Source: Neorhizobium alkalisoli (GTDB lineage: Bacteria; Pseudomonadota; Alphaproteobacteria; Rhizobiales; Rhizobiaceae). From it: 64,000 nt of DNA. The translations under genes were made by a program, and so were the position numbers. Position 1 is the first letter of the stretch. Each line of letters begins with the position of its first letter. Below, piece after piece: positions 35,455 to 43,629 of the stretch. The notes under the pieces are model-generated. The model did no database searches, had not been told where the DNA came from, and saw only the letters and a program-made list of their open reading frames with translations. The DNA is taken from positions 806,001 through 870,000 of the forward strand of contig NZ_VIWP01000001.1 in the NCBI RefSeq assembly GCF_007829835.1, written 5' to 3'.

Positions 35455-36636
35455 ATGTCCTATGATCCAATCGCCCTTGATGCTGCCGTGCGTGTTCTCG
35501 CCGAGGCCGCACCCGAAGCGGACCAGACCGGCCAGTTTCCCTGGACCGGCATTCGCGCCGTTCATCAGGCGGGCCTTCTCGAAAGCACTGTCGCCACCCG
35601 TTATGGCGGCCCCGGCGGCACATTGAGCACTGCCGCCCATATTCTCGCCGAACTCGGACGCGGCGATCCGTCAGTGGCGCTGATCAGCGCCATGACGATC
35701 TTCAACCATCTGGGACAGGCGACGAAGAGCCACTGGCCGGACGGTCTCTACCGGCATCTGCTGGGGCAGGCACGGCAGCAGCCGCTGCTCCTCAATGCCG
35801 CGCGTGTCGAACCGGAACTCGGTTCTCCCGCCCGCGGCGGCTTGCCGGCAACGCGCGCCCGCCGCACGGCAAACGGTTGGTCGATCAGCGGCACCAAGCG
35901 TTTTGTCACGGGCGCCCATGGCCTCACGCATTTCCTCGTCTGGGCCCATACGGACGAAGTGCAGGCGCGCGTTGGGACCTTCGTCGTGCCGAACGGCCTG
36001 CCCGGCATCAAGGTCATCGAAAACTGGAAGAGCCTCGGCATGCGCGCCACCGGCTCCCATGACGTCGAATATACCGATGTCGAAATTCCGGCGGAAAACG
36101 TGCTGGAGCTCGTCGATCCATCCGTCGCCCAGCAGGATAACCGAGGCCATGCGGCGATCACGCTGGCGCTGACCGCAATCTATCTCGGGGCCGCCGAAGC
36201 CGCACAGGAAGCCTTCATCCGTTTTGCGCATGAACGCGTTCCTGCCAATCTGGGCCATCCGATCGCCCGCACCGAGCGTTTCATCAATCTTTCGGGCGAG
36301 ATCGACCTCCTGGTCTCCGGCGCCCGCCAGATTATTTTTGGCGCGCTCGAAAACAATCTCGGCGATGCGGAAAGACTGATCAGGGCACGGCTGCTGGCCG
36401 GCCGGCAGATCCGCGATGCGGTTGAGATCGCCGTGCGCGGCATCGGCAATCCCGGCCTCAATGCCGATCTCGGCCTTGAGCGACACTTTCGCGATATCCA
36501 GTCCGTCCTCGTTCATGCGCCGCAGGAGGATACGTCCGTCGCCATTCTTGGCCGCGCCGCTTTCGATCGCTGGAACAAAGCGGAAGCAAGTCGGTCGGAC
36601 TATCCGGAACAGCTACCCATTCTGAAGACAGCCTGA
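35455..36636 (+). CDS. Acyl-CoA dehydrogenase-like flavin monooxygenase (SfnB/DszC type)
   Basis: A 393-aa flavoprotein with the acyl-CoA dehydrogenase fold: helical N-domain, ISGTKRFVTGAHGLTHFLVWA in the beta-domain (~residues 141-161), WKSLGMRATGSHDVEYTDVEIP (~190-211), then a helical C-domain. In neighbours to SsuD/FMN reductase genes this class acts as FMNH2-dependent monooxygenase (DszC, SfnC) or sulfur-acquisition oxidoreductase, not as fatty-acid dehydrogenase. It lies 118 bp after the SsuD-like gene and 31 bp before the FMN reductase gene. The start has no strong ribosome site. Substrate unknown. Confidence 0.83.
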   Translation: MSYDPIALDAAVRVLAEAAPEADQTGQFPWTGIRAVHQAGLLESTVATRYGGPGGTLSTAAHILAELGRGDPSVALISAMTIFNHLGQATKSHWPDGLYRHLLGQARQQPLLLNAARVEPELGSPARGGLPATRARRTANGWSISGTKRFVTGAHGLTHFLVWAHTDEVQARVGTFVVPNGLPGIKVIENWKSLGMRATGSHDVEYTDVEIPAENVLELVDPSVAQQDNRGHAAITLALTAIYLGAAEAAQEAFIRFAHERVPANLGHPIARTERFINLSGEIDLLVSGARQIIFGALENNLGDAERLIRARLLAGRQIRDAVEIAVRGIGNPGLNADLGLERHFRDIQSVLVHAPQEDTSVAILGRAAFDRWNKAEASRSDYPEQLPILKTA

Positions 36637-36667
36637 CCCGGCAAACCCATTTTTGAAAGGAACCTGA

Positions 36668-37228
36668 ATGAGCAACAACCTGATCGTCGGTTTCTCCGGC
36701 AATATCTCCCGCCCTTCGAGCACGAAGCGTTTTGTCGAGAGCGTGACGGAGGCACTGGCAAAGCAGGCGGGCCTCAAGCACGAGGTCTTTGATATCGAGG
36801 ATCTCGGAACCTCGCTGACGGCGGCAAGATCCGTGGCGGATCTCGATCCCGCCGCACGGCGCGTCATCAGGACGATCATCAATGCCGAGGCGCTCGTGAT
36901 CGGATCGCCAACCTACAAGGGCAGCTATACCGGCCTGTTCAAGCACGTCATCGACCTGCTCGATCCTTCAGACCTGCGCGGCAAGCCGATCGTCCTGACG
37001 GCAACCGGCGGCGGCGACCGGCATTCGCTCGTGGTCGAGCATCAGCTGCGCCCGCTCTTCGCATTCTTCGAGGCCTTCGTGACGCCGACGGCGATCTACG
37101 CATCAGGCCGCGATTTCACAGACGGCGCGCCTTCGCCCGCGATCCTGAACCGCGTGAACCAGGCGCTTGGCGAAGCTTCGCTGCTTCTGAGCGCTCGCTC
37201 GCTCTCGGCAGCGATCGCAGCGGAATGA
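36668..37228 (+). CDS. msuE: NAD(P)H-dependent FMN reductase (SsuE/MsuE family)
   Basis: A 186-aa flavodoxin-like reductase. N-terminal GFSGNISRPSSTKRFVESV (residues ~9-27, phosphate-binding loop), GSPTYKGSYTGLFKHVIDLL (~79-98, family signature) and TATGGGDRHSLVVEHQLRPLF (~116-136). GAAAGGAACCTG precedes the ATG. Such reductases supply FMNH2 to two-component monooxygenases such as SsuD and MsuD. It is the only flavin reductase seen in the window, so could serve all six luciferase-like enzymes here. Confidence 0.9.
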   Translation: MSNNLIVGFSGNISRPSSTKRFVESVTEALAKQAGLKHEVFDIEDLGTSLTAARSVADLDPAARRVIRTIINAEALVIGSPTYKGSYTGLFKHVIDLLDPSDLRGKPIVLTATGGGDRHSLVVEHQLRPLFAFFEAFVTPTAIYASGRDFTDGAPSPAILNRVNQALGEASLLLSARSLSAAIAAE

Positions 37229-37320
37229 GCGATGACCGCTCCCGCTTTCATCGAAACAGTAACGTGCGGAATGTGGGTCATGAATAGAGCCCCAGCGATC
37301 TCCGATACATATCTCTGATC

Positions 37321-38331
37321 ATGACAGCAGCAGGAAAATATGTGGTCGGCATAACCGATCACATGATCGGCACGCCCGATCTCGAGGCAGAAGTACTTGG
37401 CGATGATGTCGAGATCGATTTTTTCGCCAGTACCGACGAAGCGTCGTTTTCGCCCGAACGCCTGGCACGGCTTGATGCCCTGATGGTCTGGGGCGCACGG
37501 CTCGGAGCCAAGAGCATCGCGCATCTCAACCGTTGCCGCGGCGTCGTGCGTTATGGTGTCGGCTACGAGAAGATCGACCTCGATGCACTGGCCAAAGCCG
37601 GCATTCCCTTCGCCAACAATCCCGATTACGGCACGGAGGAAGTCGCCGATCATGCGCTGGCGATGATCCTCTCCCTGCATCGGCGGCTCTGGGAACATGA
37701 TGCCCGCGCCCGCGCCTATAGATCCGGATGGCAGGTCCACAGCCTCAAGCCGCTTTCCCGCTCGAACAAGGCGACGGTCGGCGTTGTCGGCGTCGGCAGG
37801 ATCGGCACGGCGGTGATCAACCGGTTAAAGCCCTTCGGTTTCCGCATTCTCGGCTACGACCCGGGTCAACCGCCGGGCCATGAAAAGGCCATCGGATATG
37901 AGCGCATCGACCGGCTGGACGCGCTGTTCGAGCAGGCGGATATCGTCACCCTGCATTGTCCTGCGAATGGCGAGACGCGTGGCCTTCTGGGCAAGGACGG
38001 ACTTGCCCGCTTGAAGCCCGGCGCCATCATCGTCAACACCGCGCGCGGCGAACTGATCGAGGATTTTGACGCGCTCGAAGCCTCGCTCCGGAGCGGGCAT
38101 CTTGCCGCGGCAGCGATCGACACCCTGGTCACAGAGCCGCCCGGTGACCACGCCCTGCTGACCGCCTGGCGGAATCGCGAGGACTGGCTCGCAGGCCGGC
38201 TGGTGATCACGCCGCACAATGCCTTCTATTCCGACCATGCCGCCGTCGAGATGCGCCTGAATGCTGCAAAGACGGTAAAAATACTGCTCGACGAGGGCAG
38301 GCTTCGAAATCGGATCACGGACAGGTCATGA
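37321..38331 (+). CDS. D-isomer-specific 2-hydroxyacid dehydrogenase (CtBP-like)
   Basis: A 336-aa NAD-dependent dehydrogenase: GVVGVGRIGTAVINRLKPFGF (residues ~153-173, GxGxxG), LHCPANGETRGLLG (~216-229), GAIIVNTARGELIEDFDAL (~238-256, catalytic Arg) and ITPHNAFYSDHAAVEM (~297-312, catalytic His). It resembles C-terminal-binding-protein-like and phosphoglycerate-dehydrogenase-like members. No good ribosome site is visible. Its last four bases overlap the following monooxygenase, so the two are functionally tied, possibly reducing a 2-keto acid formed after desulfonation. Substrate unknown. Confidence 0.87.
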   Translation: MTAAGKYVVGITDHMIGTPDLEAEVLGDDVEIDFFASTDEASFSPERLARLDALMVWGARLGAKSIAHLNRCRGVVRYGVGYEKIDLDALAKAGIPFANNPDYGTEEVADHALAMILSLHRRLWEHDARARAYRSGWQVHSLKPLSRSNKATVGVVGVGRIGTAVINRLKPFGFRILGYDPGQPPGHEKAIGYERIDRLDALFEQADIVTLHCPANGETRGLLGKDGLARLKPGAIIVNTARGELIEDFDALEASLRSGHLAAAAIDTLVTEPPGDHALLTAWRNREDWLAGRLVITPHNAFYSDHAAVEMRLNAAKTVKILLDEGRLRNRITDRS

Positions 38332-39395
38332 CAAACCAATCCGAGTTCCTCTGGTACATTCCCAATGACGTAAAAGCCGGTCATCGCGGCGATGTCACCG
38401 CTCCGGATCACAACAGTCTCGACACGCTGACCACCCAGGCAAAAGCGATGGAGGAGCACGGCTGGAAAGGCGCCCTGATCGGCACAGGCTGGGGCCGTCC
38501 CGACACGTTCACGCTGGCGACCGCGCTTGTCGCCCGCACCACGACCTTCGAGCCGCTGATCGCCGCCAGACCGGGATATTGGAAGCCGGCAAACTTTGCA
38601 TCGGCCGCCACGACCCTCGACCAGCTGAGCGGCGGTCGCGTGCGCGTCAATGTCGTCTCCGGGCCGGATGCGCTTGCGGCCTATGGCGACACGGAAGGCG
38701 ATCAGGCGCAGCGTTATGCGCGCACGAAAGAATTCATGCGGCTGGTCCGCAGGCTCTGGACCGAAGAAGACGTCACCTTCGACGGCGACCATTTTCAGGT
38801 TTCCGGCTCGACTGTCGTGCCAAGACCCGCGCAGATCGGCGATCGTCTCCATCCAAAACTCTATTTCGGCGGCGCGTCGGAGGCCGCCGAACAGGTCGCC
38901 GCAACCGAGGCGGACGTCCAGCTCTTCTGGGGTGAGCCGCTTGAAGGTCTACGGGAGCGGATCGAACGGCTGAAGACCTTGAGTGCAAGGCTCGACCGCG
39001 ACCTGCCGCCGCTCGAATTCGGGCTGCGGATCACGACGCTCGTCCGCGACACGACCGAACAGGCCTGGGCGGATGCCGAAGCCAAGGTCGCGAAGATGGC
39101 CGAGGGATCGGCGGGAAGCTGGCAGGACCACCGCCACGGCATCGCTGTCGGCCAAAAGCGCCTGCTCGACCTTACCGGCCGGGGCGATGTACTGGATGAC
39201 AATCTATACACCGCGCCGGGCAAATTCGGTGGTGGCGGAGCGGGAACCACATGGCTTGTCGGCTCCGCGGAGGATGTGGCCCGCTCGCTGCGCAAATATG
39301 AGGCGCTCGGGATTAGCCATTTCGTGCTCTCCGACACCCCCTATCTGACGGAGATAAAGCGGCAGGGCAGCAAGCTGCTTCCGCTCATGATCTGA
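38328..39395 (+). CDS. SsuD-family FMN-dependent monooxygenase
   Basis: A 355-aa luciferase-like enzyme, ATGA-coupled to the hydroxyacid dehydrogenase. Starts with the SsuD-type segment FLWYIPNDVKAGHRGD. Later features: FEPLIAARPGYWKPANFASAATTLDQLSGGRVRVNVVSG region (~residues 65-105), KLYFGGASEAAEQVAATEADVQLFWGEP (~177-204), TTWLVGSAEDVARSLRKYEALGISHFVLS (~305-333). Family activity is FMNH2-dependent cleavage of sulfonates or sulfones. The chain of monooxygenase genes suggests several sulfur substrates. Confidence 0.88.
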   Translation: MTNQSEFLWYIPNDVKAGHRGDVTAPDHNSLDTLTTQAKAMEEHGWKGALIGTGWGRPDTFTLATALVARTTTFEPLIAARPGYWKPANFASAATTLDQLSGGRVRVNVVSGPDALAAYGDTEGDQAQRYARTKEFMRLVRRLWTEEDVTFDGDHFQVSGSTVVPRPAQIGDRLHPKLYFGGASEAAEQVAATEADVQLFWGEPLEGLRERIERLKTLSARLDRDLPPLEFGLRITTLVRDTTEQAWADAEAKVAKMAEGSAGSWQDHRHGIAVGQKRLLDLTGRGDVLDDNLYTAPGKFGGGGAGTTWLVGSAEDVARSLRKYEALGISHFVLSDTPYLTEIKRQGSKLLPLMI

Positions 39396-39533
39396 CATAT
39401 CGGCAGGAAAAGACGGATAACGAGAAAAAACGGCTCAGTTCGGCTCGCTATTTGAAGGTTTATTCCTTCTCCAGACAACCGCTCCGTGGCTGAATGCTGC
39501 GTTAATTCGGGGAGGTTGCCCAGGGAGAATACG

Positions 39534-40751
39534 ATGAGCAGGGTCATCAACTTGGCAAACAAGCTCAGGGCCGTGGCCCCTCATATACGAACCGAGGACG
39601 AGGCGATCGACGCCGCGAGGGCGCTCGCGAACGAAATCCGTATCGGATCGAGCCTGCGCGACCGCCAGCGGATATTGCCGCATCAGGAGATGGAGCTGAC
39701 CGCCCAGTCCGGCATTCTCGGCGTCACCGTTCCCGCAGACTACGGCGGCGCGGATATTTCCAACCCGTTTCTGGCCGAGGTTCTGGCGATCCTGTCAGAG
39801 GCCGACAGTTCGGTCGGCCAGATCCCACAGAACCATTTCTACATTCTCGAAGTCCTCCGGCTTGCCGGCAGCGAGGAGCAGAAGCGCTATTTCTTCACCA
39901 GGGCACTGTCGGGAGATCATTTCGCCAATGCCCTTGCCGAAAAAAACACCGACGCTGCCGGCGTGATCGGCACGAGACTGGTCGAGGACGGTCCCGGTTA
40001 TCGGATATCCGGCCAGAAATATTATTCGACCGGCGCCCTGTTTGCCGACTGGATCGCGGTCTTCGCGCTCGATCCGCAGGACCGGACCGTGATGGCAATC
40101 GTGCCGCGCGAAACGGATGGCCTGACGATCACTGATGACTGGGCAGGGTTTGGCCAGCGAACGACTGCCAGCGGCACAGTCACCATCGACAATATCTATG
40201 TGACGGCGGATTCCGTCATCGCCTACGACAAGGCCTTCGAAACGCCGGCACCGCTCGGATCACTCGGCCAGCTTCTGCATGCTGCCGTCGATCTCGGCAT
40301 TGCCCGCGCTGCCTTTGCCGACATGATCGATTTCGTCAAGAACCGGTCGCGCGGCAATCGCAATCTCGGCATCGAGACCGCCAGCGACGATCCGCTGACC
40401 GTTGCAAAGACCGGATCGATCGCCGTCAGGATAGAGGCGGCTGCAGCCGTGATCGAGCGTGCCGGCCGCAAGGTGGACATGGCCCAGGTCTCGCCATCGC
40501 CGGAAGCGGCGGCAGAAGCATCGCTTGCGGTGGCCGCGGCAAAAATCCTGACGACAGAAGCAGCCCTGGAAGCGACGAACGCGCTCTTCGAGCTTGCCGG
40601 AACCTCGGCGACGGACGAGAATTTGAATCTCGACCGCCACTGGCGCAACGCGCGAACCCATACGGTTCACGACCCGGTCCGCTGGAAGCACCATGCGATC
40701 GGCGATTTTCACCTCAATGGCAGGCTGCCGCGACCGAACGGCCAGTTCTGA
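39534..40751 (+). CDS. sfnB: SfnB-family sulfur-acquisition oxidoreductase (acyl-CoA dehydrogenase fold)
   Basis: A 405-aa flavoprotein. Start 39534 has AGGGAG about 8 nt upstream; an in-frame GTG at 39486 is less likely. Features: LGVTVPADYGGADISNPFLAEVLAILSEADSSVGQIPQNHF region (~residues 62-102), ISGQKYYSTGALFADWIAVFA (~156-176), GFGQRTTASGTVTIDNIYV (~204-222), C-terminal NLDRHWRNARTHTVHDPVRWKHHAIGDFHLNG (~364-395), typical of SfnB and DszC. In Pseudomonas SfnB is induced on sulfur-limited growth with dimethyl sulfone. It ends immediately against the convergent Rrf2 gene with no base between stop codons. Confidence 0.87.
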   Translation: MSRVINLANKLRAVAPHIRTEDEAIDAARALANEIRIGSSLRDRQRILPHQEMELTAQSGILGVTVPADYGGADISNPFLAEVLAILSEADSSVGQIPQNHFYILEVLRLAGSEEQKRYFFTRALSGDHFANALAEKNTDAAGVIGTRLVEDGPGYRISGQKYYSTGALFADWIAVFALDPQDRTVMAIVPRETDGLTITDDWAGFGQRTTASGTVTIDNIYVTADSVIAYDKAFETPAPLGSLGQLLHAAVDLGIARAAFADMIDFVKNRSRGNRNLGIETASDDPLTVAKTGSIAVRIEAAAAVIERAGRKVDMAQVSPSPEAAAEASLAVAAAKILTTEAALEATNALFELAGTSATDENLNLDRHWRNARTHTVHDPVRWKHHAIGDFHLNGRLPRPNGQF

Positions 40752-41198
40752 TCAAAGCGCCTGCTTTTCGGTGGACGGCATAGACCGCTTGGCGGCCATT
40801 TCCTCCAGCGTCATGTTGTCGAGAACGGCGGAAATGGCATCGCGGACTTCCGTCATCGAATGCCGCACCTGACAGTCTTCCGGATCGGCGCAGTCGTCAC
40901 AAGGTTCGAATGCCGTCTTGCTGGCGCAGCGGATCGGCGCGAGCGGGCCGTCGAGAATACGGACGGCCTGGCCGATGGAGATCTGCGAGGCGGGTTTCGA
41001 CAGGGCGTAGCCCCCACCCGGCCCTTTTTTGGATCGCAGAATACCGCCCTTGCGCAATTCCAGAAGAATGGCATCGAGAAACTTCTTGGAAATATTGTTC
41101 TGCTCTGCAATCTCGCTGACGAAAGCGGTCTTGCCGGGTTCGAGCTTGGCGAGATGGATCAGCGCCTTCAACCCGTATTTGCCTTTTTTGGTCAGCAT
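40752..41198 (-). CDS. Rrf2-family transcriptional regulator with four-cysteine loop
   Basis: A 148-aa Rrf2 winged-helix protein. N-terminal MLTKKGKYGLKALIHLAK, recognition region NNISKKFLDAILLELRKGGILRSKKGPGGGYAL (residues ~34-66), then a loop with Cys91, Cys100, Cys103 and Cys109 that could hold an iron-sulfur cluster or sense thiols, as in IscR, RirA and relatives. CymR, another member, represses cysteine genes. Lying tail-to-tail with the sulfur island, it is a candidate sulfur or Fe-S sensor for it. It differs from RirA in sequence and Cys spacing. Target genes are not known. Confidence 0.9.
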   Translation of the reverse strand: MLTKKGKYGLKALIHLAKLEPGKTAFVSEIAEQNNISKKFLDAILLELRKGGILRSKKGPGGGYALSKPASQISIGQAVRILDGPLAPIRCASKTAFEPCDDCADPEDCQVRHSMTEVRDAISAVLDNMTLEEMAAKRSMPSTEKQAL

Positions 41199-41316
41199 CG
41201 AAAGTCCAAATCAGCCGGAAGCGGCCGCGATCATTTGCCTGTAACAACGATCGATACAGGAGGCCCGGAAAAGCTTCAATCCGGAGTGGTCCAACAAACG
41301 GGCCATATCCTGGACA

Positions 41317-41832
41317 TCAGCCTTCGATCGGCTTGAAGTGGACTAGCACGGACTTCAGCTCGACCTCGCGAACCCGCCGCGCAGCCTCGTCGGGGCTGAC
41401 CCAGGCCAGAACGCGCTGCCCTCTTTCCTTGAAGTCTTCGCGGATCTCCGTGACCTTGACCTGGTACAACTCGACCATGACCGGCGTGACATCGCCATTG
41501 TCCAGTTCTTTCAAATAGATGTAGCGGCCGACGGTCACCTTGTTTGCCTTGCCGCGGACACCGGCCTCCTCCCAGGCTTCCGTGGCGGCGGCCTGATGCG
41601 GCTTCTTTCGCTTCATCGGCCAACCCTTGGGAATGACCCATCTGCCGGTGTCGCGGGAGGTAATCACGAGGATTTCGATCCCGGAATTTCCTTCAACCTG
41701 ACGAAAACACAGCGCACCATATTGCACCCGGAAAGCACCGGTGAACAGCTTGCCGGGCTCCTGCGCAAGCTCTCTCAGCAGATTTTGGGATGAGGTCGGG
41801 CGCGATTTCCGGCCCTTTTTCCTGGGTTTCAT
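41317..41832 (-). CDS. Nudix hydrolase (DIPP-like) with altered Nudix box
   Basis: A 171-aa protein with the DIPP-like context RWVIPKGWPMKRKKPHQAAA followed by TEAWEEAGV (residues ~64-92). The canonical box GX5EX7REUXEEXGU is only partly kept: the first Glu is Lys and the Arg before the central Glu is Thr, while the EAWEEAG core with metal-binding glutamates remains. Related members act on diphosphoinositol polyphosphates and dinucleoside polyphosphates. The first ~20 residues are very basic. No clear ribosome site is seen before the ATG. It stands alone on the minus strand, divergent from the phosphate-transport pair. Confidence 0.85.
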   Translation of the reverse strand: MKPRKKGRKSRPTSSQNLLRELAQEPGKLFTGAFRVQYGALCFRQVEGNSGIEILVITSRDTGRWVIPKGWPMKRKKPHQAAATEAWEEAGVRGKANKVTVGRYIYLKELDNGDVTPVMVELYQVKVTEIREDFKERGQRVLAWVSPDEAARRVREVELKSVLVHFKPIEG

Positions 41833-41929
41833 GTCGATCGGAGCTTGTCAAATTTCCCTTTGTGTATCAATTGCCTGTAGAGTTTTATGACAGATTTATG
41901 ACAGTCATCCACATGGAAAGGCCAGCGCC

Positions 41930-42574
41930 ATGATGAGCGTGTTTCGTAAGCTCATGCCCCGCGAAGACAAGTTCTTCGATATGTTTCGCGACCATTCGAA
42001 GACGGTCGTCGAGGCAGCACATGCCCTGAACGAGCTTCTGCAGGGGCAGGGTGTAGAGAAAAATTGCGAACGCATCGTGGCACTGGAAAACGAAGCGGAC
42101 CGCATTACCCATGAGGTGCTGCAGGCGGTCAGGCGCAGTTTCATCACGCCGTTCGATCGCGGCGATATCAAGGATCTGATCCAGTCGATGGATGATGCCA
42201 TCGACACCATGCACAAGACAGTGAAAACGATCCGGCTGTTCGAGCAGACCAGCTTTTCCCCCCTGATGCAGCAGATGGGCGGCGAGATCGTCAAGGCAGC
42301 AGACCTGATTGCGGAAGCCATCCCTCTTCTCGACAAGCTTGGTGCGAATGCGCAGCGCCTTTCGAGCATTGCCGAGGAGATCACCCGCGTCGAGGGCCGG
42401 TCGGACGAACTGCATGACGAAGGTTTGAAAGACCTGTTCCGCCAGCACGGCGCCACCGGCGACGCGATGGCCTACATGATCAGCAGCGAGATCTACGGCA
42501 ACCTCGAGAAAGTGGTGGACCGCTTCGAGGACGTTGCCAATGAGATCAGCGGCATTCTGATCGAGAACGTCTGA
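41930..42574 (+). CDS. DUF47/PhoU-like phosphate transport accessory protein
   Basis: A 214-aa all-helical protein of the DUF47 (PhoU_div) family: FFDMFRDHSKTVVEAAHAL near the N-terminus, CERIVALENEADRITHEVLQAVRRSFITPFDRGDIKDLIQSMDDAIDTM region (residues ~45-90), TGDAMAYMISSEIYGNLEKVVDRFEDVANEI at the C-terminus. GGAAAGG lies upstream. In rhizobia this gene always-or-often precedes pit, and the protein is thought to modulate Pit transport. It overlaps pit by one base. Confidence 0.93.
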   Translation: MMSVFRKLMPREDKFFDMFRDHSKTVVEAAHALNELLQGQGVEKNCERIVALENEADRITHEVLQAVRRSFITPFDRGDIKDLIQSMDDAIDTMHKTVKTIRLFEQTSFSPLMQQMGGEIVKAADLIAEAIPLLDKLGANAQRLSSIAEEITRVEGRSDELHDEGLKDLFRQHGATGDAMAYMISSEIYGNLEKVVDRFEDVANEISGILIENV

Positions 42575-43578
42575 TGGATGCCGTTCTCAGCCTTCCGCTG
42601 CTTGTCGGCCTGATTGGCGTCGCCCTTTTCTTCGATTTCCTGAATGGCCTGCACGATGCGGCAAATTCCATTGCCACGATCGTCTCGACCCGGGTGCTGC
42701 GGCCGCAATATGCCGTGGCCTGGGCCGCGTTCTTCAACTTCATCGCCTTCTTGTTCTTCGGCCTCCATGTTGCCGAGACACTCGGGACCGGCATCATCGA
42801 TCCGTCGATCGTCTCACCGCAACTGATCTTCGCGGCGCTGATCGGAGCGATCGTCTGGAACATCGTCACATGGATGTTCGGCATTCCCTCCAGCTCCTCT
42901 CATGCGCTTGTCGGCGGCCTCGTCGGCGCGGGCCTAGCGAAGGTCGGTTTCAGCGTGATCGTCTGGAACGGCCTTCTGAAAACGGTGGGCGCAATTTTTC
43001 TGTCGCCGGCAATCGGATTTTTCCTCGCGCTCATTCTCGTATTGATCGTCTCCTGGCTATTCGTCCGGCAGACACCATTCGCGGTGGATCGCACCTTCCG
43101 CTACATGCAGTTCATTTCGGCGTCGGCCTATTCCCTTGGCCATGGTGGCAATGACGCCCAGAAGACAATGGGCATCATCGCCATACTGCTTTTCAGCCAG
43201 GGGCAGCTGGGCTCGACCTTTTACGTTCCGCTCTGGGTGGTAATTTCCTGCCAGTCGGCCATGGCGCTCGGGACGCTTTTCGGCGGCTGGCGTATCGTCC
43301 ATACCATGGGCTCGAAGATCACCCGGCTCAATCCGATGCAGGGTTTTTGCGCCGAAACCGGCGGCGCGCTGACGCTGTTCGGGGCGACCTGGCTCGGCAT
43401 CCCGGTCTCGACCACGCATACGATCACCGGGGCGATCGTCGGTGTCGGTGCCGCTCGCCGCGTTTCCGCCGTCCGCTGGGGCATTGCCGGCAATATCGTC
43501 ATCGCTTGGGTGGTAACCATGCCGGCGGCGATGATCATCTCGGCAGCAGCCTACAAGCTGATCGACTGGATGAGCTGA
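42574..43578 (+). CDS. pit: Low-affinity inorganic phosphate transporter (Pit family)
   Basis: A 334-aa membrane protein with two PHO4-type repeats: FDFLNGLHDAANSIATIVSTRVL (residues ~15-37) and YSLGHGGNDAQKTMGIIAILL (~184-204), each carrying the conserved GxxDAAN/GGNDAQ core. PSSSSHALVGGLVG (~106-119) and PVSTTHTITGAIVGVG (~274-289) are the paired helical hairpin motifs. Its ATG overlaps the DUF47 stop (TGATG). It exchanges phosphate or metal phosphate with protons. A convincing terminator follows immediately. Confidence 0.95.
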   Translation: MDAVLSLPLLVGLIGVALFFDFLNGLHDAANSIATIVSTRVLRPQYAVAWAAFFNFIAFLFFGLHVAETLGTGIIDPSIVSPQLIFAALIGAIVWNIVTWMFGIPSSSSHALVGGLVGAGLAKVGFSVIVWNGLLKTVGAIFLSPAIGFFLALILVLIVSWLFVRQTPFAVDRTFRYMQFISASAYSLGHGGNDAQKTMGIIAILLFSQGQLGSTFYVPLWVVISCQSAMALGTLFGGWRIVHTMGSKITRLNPMQGFCAETGGALTLFGATWLGIPVSTTHTITGAIVGVGAARRVSAVRWGIAGNIVIAWVVTMPAAMIISAAAYKLIDWMS

Positions 43579-43584
43579 GGAGGT

Positions 43585-43611
43585 AGAGCCCCTCCAAACT
43601 GGAGGGTCTCT
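43585..43611. terminator. Terminator between pit and the convergent ssuD-type gene
   Basis: CCCTCCA (43590-43596) pairs with TGGAGGG (43600-43606) across AAC; an outer AGAG/CTCT adds four pairs after one mismatch. The following TCTCTCCTT is pyrimidine-rich. It lies 7 bp after the pit stop and 19 bp before the convergent gene's stop, so may serve both. Confidence 0.65.
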
Positions 43612-43629
43612 CCTTCGGAAGCCGGCGTC

